64,000 nt of DNA, from assembly GCA_963539845.1 (NCBI GenBank), contig CAUTML010000001.1, forward strand, positions 186,001 through 250,000. Direction: 5' to 3'. The notes under the pieces were generated by a model, which was given only the letters and a program-made list of their open reading frames with translations, searched no databases and was not told the origin of the DNA. Below are positions 57,961 to 64,000 of this stretch, piece after piece. The translations under genes and the position numbers were made by a program. The stretch comes from CAMUQR01 sp963539845. Its GTDB lineage: Bacteria > Patescibacteriota > Saccharimonadia > Saccharimonadales > Saccharimonadaceae. How positions within the stretch are numbered: position 1 is the stretch's first letter; every line of letters starts with the position of its first letter.

Positions 57961-59163
57961 CTAGTTAGCGTATTTTGCGAAAAAATCAGCCTTGAGCTGT
58001 TCATAAGTATCGTCGAGCAAGGCTTGGCGAATTTGATCGGTCAAATTGACCACAAAAAACTCATTATGCGCACTGGCAATGATCGCAGCCAAGATTTCAT
58101 TGGCTTTAAACAGATGATGCAAATAAGCTTTCGTATATTGCTGTGACACTGCATAATCCAGTTCCGGGTCCAGTGGCGAGAAGTCGGTTTTATACTTGGC
58201 GTTTTTAATATTGATCCGCCCCCGAGTGGTATACAGCGAACCATTGCGCGCTTGGCGGGTCGGCGCCACACAGTCAAAAGTATCAACGCCATAGTCCACT
58301 CCTGTAAAAATATCAATTGGTTGCGAGCCCATGCCGAGCAAGTGGCGAGGGCGATTTTCCGGCAAAATTTGATTAACCAGACCAACAAAAGGCGCAATTT
58401 CCTCGGCTTTAAATACCCCACCGATACCATAGCCATCAAACGCCATCGCTCCGAGCGTTTCGGCTGATTGACGACGCAAGGCTAAATCTTGACCGCCTTG
58501 CACCACCCCAAACAGCGCTTGCAAAGGACGATTATTAGCCTGATGCTCGTGATTGAGTTGTTGATGGCGCGCCAAACAACGTTTAGCCCAGGCGTGAGTC
58601 CGGTTCATCGCCAGCTTAACATACTCCGGGCTAGCCGTCGGCGAAGTTAGCTCATCAAACGCCATATGAATATCGGCGCCGATTTTGTGCTGAATTTCCA
58701 TCGATCGCTCTGGGGTCAGGCGAACCATTTGACCATTGAGATGCGACCGAAACGTCACACCTTCATCATCAACTTTAGCCAATTGTTTCTTAGAATGAGT
58801 TGCCCGATCCCGCAAAGTGTTTTCCAAGCCTTTTTCATAAGCCATACCGAGCGAAAATACTTGAAAACCGCCAGAATCGGTGATACTCGGACCGTGCCAG
58901 TTCATAAACTCAGCCAAGCCACCGCCCGCTTCGACAATGTTCTCACCAGGCTGTAACATCAAGTGATAAGTATTAGCCAGCACCGCCTGGCCGCCTAAAT
59001 CACGCACCACCTCTGGCGTTAGCGATTTGACTGTCGCCTTAGTGGCCGCCACCATAAAACTAGGCGTCTTAATCACGCCGTGCGGAGTGTGAATTTCGCC
59101 GACTCGAGCCCGGCCGTTGATAGTTTTTTTAATAATTTTAAAAGTAATAGCTGATTGATTCAT
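57961..59163 (-). CDS. tgt: tRNA-guanine transglycosylase, zinc ligands lost
   Basis: Tgt exchanges G34 of tRNAs for the queuosine precursor preQ1. The 400 residues carry the active-site blocks TDSGGFQVFSLG and DTFDCVAPTRQARNG and the substrate-site GIGGVF. Near the C-terminus the CxCxxC zinc motif is replaced: PLDPELDYAVSQQY stands where PLDPxCxCxxC is expected, and only the later His (YLHHL) remains. queA is 1.3 kb away on the same strand. No other queuosine genes are in view. Confidence 0.94.
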   Translation of the reverse strand: MNQSAITFKIIKKTINGRARVGEIHTPHGVIKTPSFMVAATKATVKSLTPEVVRDLGGQAVLANTYHLMLQPGENIVEAGGGLAEFMNWHGPSITDSGGFQVFSLGMAYEKGLENTLRDRATHSKKQLAKVDDEGVTFRSHLNGQMVRLTPERSMEIQHKIGADIHMAFDELTSPTASPEYVKLAMNRTHAWAKRCLARHQQLNHEHQANNRPLQALFGVVQGGQDLALRRQSAETLGAMAFDGYGIGGVFKAEEIAPFVGLVNQILPENRPRHLLGMGSQPIDIFTGVDYGVDTFDCVAPTRQARNGSLYTTRGRINIKNAKYKTDFSPLDPELDYAVSQQYTKAYLHHLFKANEILAAIIASAHNEFFVVNLTDQIRQALLDDTYEQLKADFFAKYAN

Positions 59164-59196
59164 ATTTTTTTTAAAAATTCAACATTTAATCTTTTA

Positions 59197-59225
59197 ATTA
59201 TATCACATTTGCTTAAAATAATCAA
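59197..59225 (-). promoter_or_regulatory. Promoter of tgt
   Basis: TTGATT (59220-59225), 17 bases, TATAAT (59197-59202) preceded by TGA on the minus strand. It overlaps the opposite promoter of the DUF167 gene. Confidence 0.7.
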
Positions 59226-59237
59226 GAGGGTTATAAT
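59209..59237 (+). promoter_or_regulatory. Promoter of the DUF167 gene
   Basis: TTGCTT (59209-59214), 17 bases, TATAAT (59232-59237), six bases before the ATG. Leaderless, divergent and overlapping with the tgt promoter. Confidence 0.7.
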
Positions 59238-59243
59238 TTAATT

Positions 59244-59471
59244 ATGAAAATTCAGGCTCAAATTAAACCAAATGCCAAACAGGCCAAGGTAGTGCCATCG
59301 CCGACAACGGATGGGGTTTGGCTGATCGCTACCAAAGCACCGGCCATCGACGGTCGCGCTAATCAAGAAGCTTGTCGACTAATCGCCGCCACCTTGCATG
59401 TGCCAAAATCCGCCGTCAAACTCAAACTCGGCGCCAAATCCAAGTTTAAAATTTTCGAAATCAAGCAATAA
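59244..59471 (+). CDS. DUF167 (YggU family) protein
   Basis: 75 residues with the family blocks KIQAQIKPNAKQAKV, KAPAIDGRANQEACRLIAATL and VKLKLGAKSKFKIFEI. The family (COG1872) is widespread and of unknown role. Length slightly below the usual 85-100. Probably leaderless. Confidence 0.85.
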   Translation: MKIQAQIKPNAKQAKVVPSPTTDGVWLIATKAPAIDGRANQEACRLIAATLHVPKSAVKLKLGAKSKFKIFEIKQ

Positions 59472-59493
59472 ATGCCGAACCGGCACTGATAAT

Positions 59494-60453
59494 TTAATTT
59501 TTAATCTGAGCCGATTGCGCCGAGGCAATAATTTCATACATCGTGCGCGCCGATTCGGTTTTTAAAAAATCGAGCGCTTTTTGCTCAGAGCTGAGCGGGG
59601 AATAGGTCGGCTTAGCGTCTTTGTTTGACTGAGTTACGCCGTCGGTTGAAGTTTGATTGTTTGCGAAAAAATGATCCCGAAAAGCAACCGTCACCGCCAA
59701 AACAGTGCCGTCTTTGGCCTTAATTTGTTGGCGCTTAGCTAGTTGACAGCCATTGATTTGATCGCTACCAACCACTGCATATTTTCGGTCGGTCTGAGCG
59801 ATATTCTCGAGAGTTAAAACTGGATAATACCGCCCCGCGCCCAACTCTTTATCGCCAGCCTGACCTGAGATATTATAATAAACTAAACTCCGCGCCCATA
59901 AATTGGTTTTGGCTGGCAGATTTTCTAGGCCGAGCTGACGAATTGCCAACGTTTTGCGCTCAAAAATTCGAGCTTTAGTTTGTTCGTCGCAAGTTGGCTC
60001 AATGTATGGTTGTAGCGTTAGCGTCAAAAGCGATTTCTGATTTTTCGCAGTCAATTCCAGCGTCTCGCTCGTAGTGTTTTGTGCGACATTAGCCGTCCAA
60101 GTTTCCGGGTATTTCAAACACATATCGGTCGATTTTAAACAAATTTGTTTAGTTAATTCAATTTTGACATCATCCTGAGCTGAAGGCGGAGTGGTTTTAG
60201 TGGTTTTTTGGTAATTTGGCGCAGTCGGTTTTTTATTTGCCAAACGATGATTGACAAACACCATCAGTCCGATCATCGTCACCACAATCAGCGTCATCAT
60301 TCCCAACACAAACCACGGGCTAGTCATTCGGCTTTGTTCAGCGCGTTGCCGACCGCGCTCCAGCGATTCACGCAAGACCCGCTCAGCTTCGGTTTCTGGG
60401 GTCGATGTAGCATTTTCGGTTACTTTTTGAGTTAAATCTTTGTCTAAATCCAT
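59494..60453 (-). CDS. Single-pass membrane protein, 319 aa
   Basis: A charged cytoplasmic N-terminus of about 42 residues is followed by one membrane helix (WFVLGMMTLIVVTMIGLMVF) and a large outer domain with CLKSTDMCLKYPETW and several further cysteines. The part LKYPETWTANV resembles PsbP-like or lipoprotein domains that read YPxxW, but this is weak. AAGGATTAAAT precedes the ATG and TGGTATAAT lies upstream. Function unknown. Confidence 0.6.
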   Translation of the reverse strand: MDLDKDLTQKVTENATSTPETEAERVLRESLERGRQRAEQSRMTSPWFVLGMMTLIVVTMIGLMVFVNHRLANKKPTAPNYQKTTKTTPPSAQDDVKIELTKQICLKSTDMCLKYPETWTANVAQNTTSETLELTAKNQKSLLTLTLQPYIEPTCDEQTKARIFERKTLAIRQLGLENLPAKTNLWARSLVYYNISGQAGDKELGAGRYYPVLTLENIAQTDRKYAVVGSDQINGCQLAKRQQIKAKDGTVLAVTVAFRDHFFANNQTSTDGVTQSNKDAKPTYSPLSSEQKALDFLKTESARTMYEIIASAQSAQIKN

Positions 60454-60504
60454 ATTTAATCCTTATGGTTAAATTATACCACAGCCCAAAATCCAGCCGA
60501 TGCA

Positions 60505-61542
60505 TTAAGCAAGAATTAGCATCGAATCACCATAGCTCAAAAACCGCATTCGCTCAGTTTGAGCATAAAGATAAGCCCGTTGCAAAAAATCCCAGCCGGC
60601 AAACGCCCCTGCCAGCATCAATACCGTCGATCGTGGTGCGTGAAAATTAGTCAACAAGCCACTGATAATTTTAAATTCATAGCCAGGATAAATAAAAATA
60701 TCCGCTTCGCCAATTTGGTCCGTGGCTGGCGTTTGGTAATCCAAAATTACTGGCGCTAAATATTCTAGTGTGCGCGTCACCGTCGTGCCCAACCCCACCA
60801 CTCGATGACCAGTTTGTTTAGCCTGATGAATCGCCGTAATGGTTGTGGCTGGCACCGCAAAATATTCCTGATGCATATGATGTGCCTCAATCTCATCAGT
60901 CCGAATCGGCAAAAACGTCCCCAACCCAACATGCAAAGTCAAATACACCACGCGAATGCCTTTTGCTCGCAATCGGTCAAGCGTTTCGTCGGTCATATTT
61001 AAACTAGCAGTCGGGGCCGCCACCGAACCAATATTTTTAGCCCAAACCGTCTGATAGCGCTCAACATCGCTAGTATCCGCCCGGCGATTCATATATGGCG
61101 GAAGGGGCGGGGTGCCACATCGTTCACAAATCGTTAACAAATCCACCTGGCTTTTAACTTCAGCCACGCCACCACCTAGCACCTCAACCACTTCCAGCTG
61201 ATATTGACCGACCGTCAGCACTTCGCCCGCCCGAATCCGGCCACGATGCATTACGCGGTGATGATGCCAATCATCATGACGAGCATGAGCCTCCAACACA
61301 ATCAACTCGCGCTCGACACCAGTCGCTTTATGAGCGATCAGTCGAGCTTTAAGAACTTTAGTGTCATTTATTACCAACACATCGCCCGCCGATAAATAAT
61401 CCACCACATCACCATAATGGCACTTAGTGATAGTCTGAGCAGGCTTATCGAGCACTAGCAAGTTCGATTGACCGCGCACCGCTGGCGGGCGATCAGCAAT
61501 CAAATTCTCATCTAGCTGATAATCAAAATCCGAAATTTTCAT
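60505..61542 (-). CDS. queA: S-adenosylmethionine:tRNA ribosyltransferase-isomerase
   Basis: QueA builds the epoxycyclopentane ring of queuosine on tRNA. The start at 61542 (MKISDFDYQLDENLIAD) gives 345 residues, the family length. Motifs: RPPAVRGQSNLLVLD, TLHVGLGTFLPIRTD, HMHQEYFAVP and FHAPRSTVLMLAGAFAGW. TGATATAAT ends seven bases before the ATG, a leaderless arrangement. It works after Tgt (57961-59163). Confidence 0.95.
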   Translation of the reverse strand: MKISDFDYQLDENLIADRPPAVRGQSNLLVLDKPAQTITKCHYGDVVDYLSAGDVLVINDTKVLKARLIAHKATGVERELIVLEAHARHDDWHHHRVMHRGRIRAGEVLTVGQYQLEVVEVLGGGVAEVKSQVDLLTICERCGTPPLPPYMNRRADTSDVERYQTVWAKNIGSVAAPTASLNMTDETLDRLRAKGIRVVYLTLHVGLGTFLPIRTDEIEAHHMHQEYFAVPATTITAIHQAKQTGHRVVGLGTTVTRTLEYLAPVILDYQTPATDQIGEADIFIYPGYEFKIISGLLTNFHAPRSTVLMLAGAFAGWDFLQRAYLYAQTERMRFLSYGDSMLILA

Positions 61543-61570
61543 AAAATATATTATATCACCGTTTGCCAAA

Positions 61571-61642
61571 TATTGTATTTTTGACAACACAACGGTAATG
61601 TTTATGTATTGTATTTTTAACAACATAGCGGTAATGTTTAAA
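61571..61642 (+). repeat. Tandem pair of 36-base repeats
   Basis: Units 61571-61606 and 61607-61642 match in 31 of 36 positions; both begin TATTGTATTTTT and contain CGGTAATGTTTA. They fill the gap between queA and the ABC gene, reaching the -35 region of each divergent promoter. No spacer separates them, so this is not a CRISPR array. Confidence 0.75.
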
Positions 61643-61672
61643 ATAAGGCTTTTTTGTGCTAAAATAGACTTC

Positions 61673-62596
61673 ATGACAGATAATTCTAACGTGATTGAGG
61701 TGCGCAACTTTCAGATGAAGTTTGGCGATCATCAAGTGATTAAAAACTTAAATTTTGAAATAAAACGCGGGGAGGTGTTTGGACTGTTGGGTTCCAACGG
61801 TTCCGGCAAAACTACCACCATTCGAGCCTTACTCGGCCTGCATCAGCCAACCGATGGCGAATTACTAATTAACGGCAAGGTTTTTTCACCAGAAACCGAT
61901 ATCAAAATCGGCTATTTACCCGAAGAGCGCGGTTTATATAAAAAAGAAAAAGTCGGCAATATTATGCGCTATTTTGCCGAGCTTAAAGGTCTCAAAAAAG
62001 CCGAAGCCGAGCAATTTATTGACCAATTTTTGACGCGGGTTGATTTGGTAAATAAGAAAAACACCCGTCTCGACAAGCTCTCCAGCGGTCAGCAACAAAA
62101 AGTTCAACTTGGCATCACCATGATGGGCGAGCCGGATTTGCTAATTCTAGACGAGCCAACCAAAGGTTTTGACCCGGTTAATCGCAAATTATTGCTCGAT
62201 ATTGTCGAAGAATCCCGCCAAAAAGGCGCCACGGTAATGATGATTACTCACCACATGGAAGAAGTCGAACGTCTATGTGATCGAATTTTGCTATTGAAAA
62301 ACGGCGAGGCTAAGGTTTATGGACGCGTAGAAGATATCAAAGACCAAACCGGCGTTAATCGCGCCAAAATCATATTCAACGGTCAATTGCCAACCAAAAA
62401 CGCGCCCTACACCGTTTTTAACCAGACCAAAAACAGCGCTGAGCTCGAGCCGAAAAAAGACTACACAATGGACGATATTTTGCCGTTTCTGGTCAAAAAC
62501 CAAGTTCAAATCCGGCAATATTCAATTGAACGCTCCAGCTTGGAAGAAATTTTCGTCAATATTTATGGCACTAAACTCGAAAAGGAGACTGACTAA
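61673..62596 (+). CDS. ABC transporter ATP-binding protein, NatA type
   Basis: Walker A GSNGSGKT, signature LSSGQQQK, Walker B LLILDEPTKGFD and H-loop MITHHMEE. The C-terminal 80 residues are the extension found in NatA/drug-export ATPases. The start at 61673 (MTDNSNVIEV) follows TGCTAAAAT by seven bases; upstream in-frame Met codons lie in the repeat region and are rejected. The stop overlaps the permease start by one base. 307 residues. Confidence 0.88.
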   Translation: MTDNSNVIEVRNFQMKFGDHQVIKNLNFEIKRGEVFGLLGSNGSGKTTTIRALLGLHQPTDGELLINGKVFSPETDIKIGYLPEERGLYKKEKVGNIMRYFAELKGLKKAEAEQFIDQFLTRVDLVNKKNTRLDKLSSGQQQKVQLGITMMGEPDLLILDEPTKGFDPVNRKLLLDIVEESRQKGATVMMITHHMEEVERLCDRILLLKNGEAKVYGRVEDIKDQTGVNRAKIIFNGQLPTKNAPYTVFNQTKNSAELEPKKDYTMDDILPFLVKNQVQIRQYSIERSSLEEIFVNIYGTKLEKETD

Positions 62597-63855
62597 TGTT
62601 TAATTTAAGGACTGTTGTTAAATTTGAGATTTTTAAACAAATCCGCAAACCATTGTTCTGGTTAGCAGTGTTTGCCACGCCAGCATTGGTTATTTTATTC
62701 GGTGGCGTATCTTATCTTGGCACCAAATTATCTCACGAGCAAACCGCCAAAAACAAGCAACAAGTTACCGCAACTAATCAAAAAATTCTGGTGGTTGACC
62801 ATACTAAATTGCTCAAAACCAGCCTTTTTGGCCCACAAACCACTGTTGAAATGAGCGACAACGCCGACCAAGCCCTAGCCAAGTTCAAATCCGGCGATTA
62901 CAAAGCGACTTTGATTTATCCGGCTCGACCAGACAAAGAACCGATCAAAGTTTACACCAAATTCTCCAACAATCAGAGTCAGTCTCAAAAACAATCCGAT
63001 GGCTTTAAAGAATTAGCCAAAATTGCCCTCAAAAAATCCATCACTCAAGACATCGAACCAATTAAGGCCCAAATCTTATCGGCTTCAACCATCCAAACCC
63101 AAGCTAGCATTCTCGATGCAACCGGTGAACTTTACGAACCGTTCAAAAAAGCCGTCGTGCCAGGCATTTTCCTCGGGGTGTTTTTCATTGTTTTCACTAT
63201 GATTGGCAACCAGATTTTAACCGCCACTACCGAAGAAAAAGAAAACCGCGTCGCCGAGATGATTTTAACCACCGTTAGCGCCAAAACTCTAATTATTGGC
63301 AAAATTATCGCCCTGGTTATTCTTGGTTTTATCCAGATTTTATCACTGATTTTACCGCTAATTATTGCTTATGTAGTCGCCACTAATTATTTCGCCATGC
63401 CTCCGTTTATTGCTCAGTTTTTGAGCGATATCAGCTTCGAGTTCTGGCCAATTTTCTTCGGAGTTAGCTATTTGATTGTCGGTTTTTTGCTAGTAACCAG
63501 CTCGACGATTCTAGTTGGCTCATTGTTTCCAACCGCCCAAGACGCTGCTCAATTTTATATGCCGGTAGTATTCGGCACCTTAATTCCGATGTATTTAATG
63601 AGCGCAATTTTGTCCGGAGTTAACAATTTACTGATTACTGCTTTGAGTTATTTTCCACTTAGTTCGCCAACCACCATGCTGATTCGCAATATGGCGGGCA
63701 ATCTCGACATCAAAGAAGGCTTACTGGCGTTAGTAATTATGGCGATTTTTAGCGGGGTGATGATGCATCTAGCGGTCCGTTCGTTTCAACGAGGCGCTTT
63801 TGAATATTCCAAAAAAGGTTCGTTTAAACAAATTTTGCGCGAATTGTTGAGTTAA
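62596..63855 (+). CDS. ABC-2 permease, NatB type
   Basis: The 419 residues have one N-terminal helix (about 20-40), an outer domain of about 150 residues, and five or six C-terminal helices. The block TTEEKENRVAEMILTTVSAKTLIIGKI is the hallmark of NatB and related Na+ or drug exporters. It is translationally coupled to the ATPase. Such systems export sodium or toxic compounds; the substrate is not known. Confidence 0.85.
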   Translation: MFNLRTVVKFEIFKQIRKPLFWLAVFATPALVILFGGVSYLGTKLSHEQTAKNKQQVTATNQKILVVDHTKLLKTSLFGPQTTVEMSDNADQALAKFKSGDYKATLIYPARPDKEPIKVYTKFSNNQSQSQKQSDGFKELAKIALKKSITQDIEPIKAQILSASTIQTQASILDATGELYEPFKKAVVPGIFLGVFFIVFTMIGNQILTATTEEKENRVAEMILTTVSAKTLIIGKIIALVILGFIQILSLILPLIIAYVVATNYFAMPPFIAQFLSDISFEFWPIFFGVSYLIVGFLLVTSSTILVGSLFPTAQDAAQFYMPVVFGTLIPMYLMSAILSGVNNLLITALSYFPLSSPTTMLIRNMAGNLDIKEGLLALVIMAIFSGVMMHLAVRSFQRGAFEYSKKGSFKQILRELLS

Positions 63856-63912
63856 TTACTTTTTAATTGACCGAGTTTTGACAGCAAAAAACAAGCTTTT
63901 TCACGACAAAAA

Positions 63913-63921
63913 TGCTACAAT
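63913..63921 (+). promoter_or_regulatory. Extended -10 box of the last gene
   Basis: TGCTACAAT ends six bases before the ATG at 63928, again without a Shine-Dalgarno site. Confidence 0.6.
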
Positions 63922-63927
63922 AAACAT

Positions 63928-64000
63928 ATGCATTATTACAATGAATCGGTCAAAGCTAGCTTGCTCAAACTCAAAACCAGCACCAGTGGTCTAACTAGCG
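63928..64000 (+). CDS. Start of a probable P-type cation ATPase, cut by window end
   Basis: Only 24 residues are visible: MHYYNESVKASLLKLKTSTS followed by GLTS. The pattern (short helix, then LxTSxxGLTS) is that of the N-terminal domain of Ca2+- or other cation-pumping P-type ATPases. The identification rests on very little sequence. The 3' end lies beyond the window. Confidence 0.45.
   Translation, partial: MHYYNESVKASLLKLKTSTSGLTS

Noticed and set aside
61571..61642. CRISPR array (36-base repeats)
   Set aside because: There are only two units, directly adjacent with no spacer. No other repeat-spacer pattern or cas gene was seen in the window, including near the Csx3-like gene.

Overview
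This window comes from a small-genome bacterium of the Candidate Phyla Radiation, most likely Candidatus Saccharibacteria (TM7). The evidence is a compact S10-spc-alpha ribosomal gene string without rpmD (L30), adk or map; zinc-free ribosomal and housekeeping proteins; many very short intergenic gaps; and a sortase next to secY. TGA is used as a normal stop, so the code looks standard. No search was run: all family names come from motifs read in the translated sequence.

Layout. 1-1.7 kb: end of an unrecognised gene and two small genes. 1.7-8.5 kb: rplC to rpsH with almost no gaps, behind a good promoter and a structured leader. 8.5-12.2 kb: accessory insert inside the ribosomal operon (YunG/uracil-DNA glycosylase fusion, secreted protein, CYTH protein, Nudix hydrolase, small ORF), partly bounded by a duplicated copy of the rpsH end and terminator. 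12.1-14.3 kb: rplF-rplR-rpsE-rplO. 14.3-19.4 kb: two ABC exporter pairs. 19.4-25.7 kb: secY, sortase, infA, rpmJ, rpsM, rpsK, rpsD, rpoA, rplQ, rplM, rpsI. 25.7-30.4 kb: hydrolase, trpS, pseudouridine synthase, DNA polymerase delta-prime, TPR protein. 30.4-32.0 kb: four tRNA genes, rpmG and an AlkD-like glycosylase.

32.1-37.6 kb is a minus-strand accessory island: an operon of a P-loop/Csx3-like protein and an HD nucleotide hydrolase followed by MYG1, then three small genes with near-consensus promoters, strong Shine-Dalgarno sites and long structured leaders. 37.7-39.2 kb: an L10-type attenuator leader, rplJ, two inverted copies of a folded element, and rplL. 39.4-41.0 kb: a hypothetical gene and a DUF2797 gene. 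41.0-43.7 kb: a DpnII-like restriction-modification cassette between 42-base direct repeats; its nuclease gene has an in-frame TGA. 43.7-50 kb: dnaX, dnaB, a membrane glycosyltransferase, ybaB, recR and a DHH phosphoesterase. 50-54.5 kb: a second type of ABC transporter cluster. 54.5-64 kb: cysS, an AI-2E family protein, tgt, queA, small genes, an ABC-2 exporter and the start of a probable P-type ATPase.

Together the genes serve translation (ribosome, tRNAs, TrpS, CysS, tRNA and rRNA modification), replication and repair (DnaB, DnaX, delta-prime, RecR, AlkD, UDG), envelope transport and surface anchoring (SecY, sortase, four ABC systems), and defence or signalling (R-M cassette, Csx3-like island). 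Many non-ribosomal genes have a TGnTATAAT or TGnTAAAAT box 6-8 bases before the start codon and so look leaderless.
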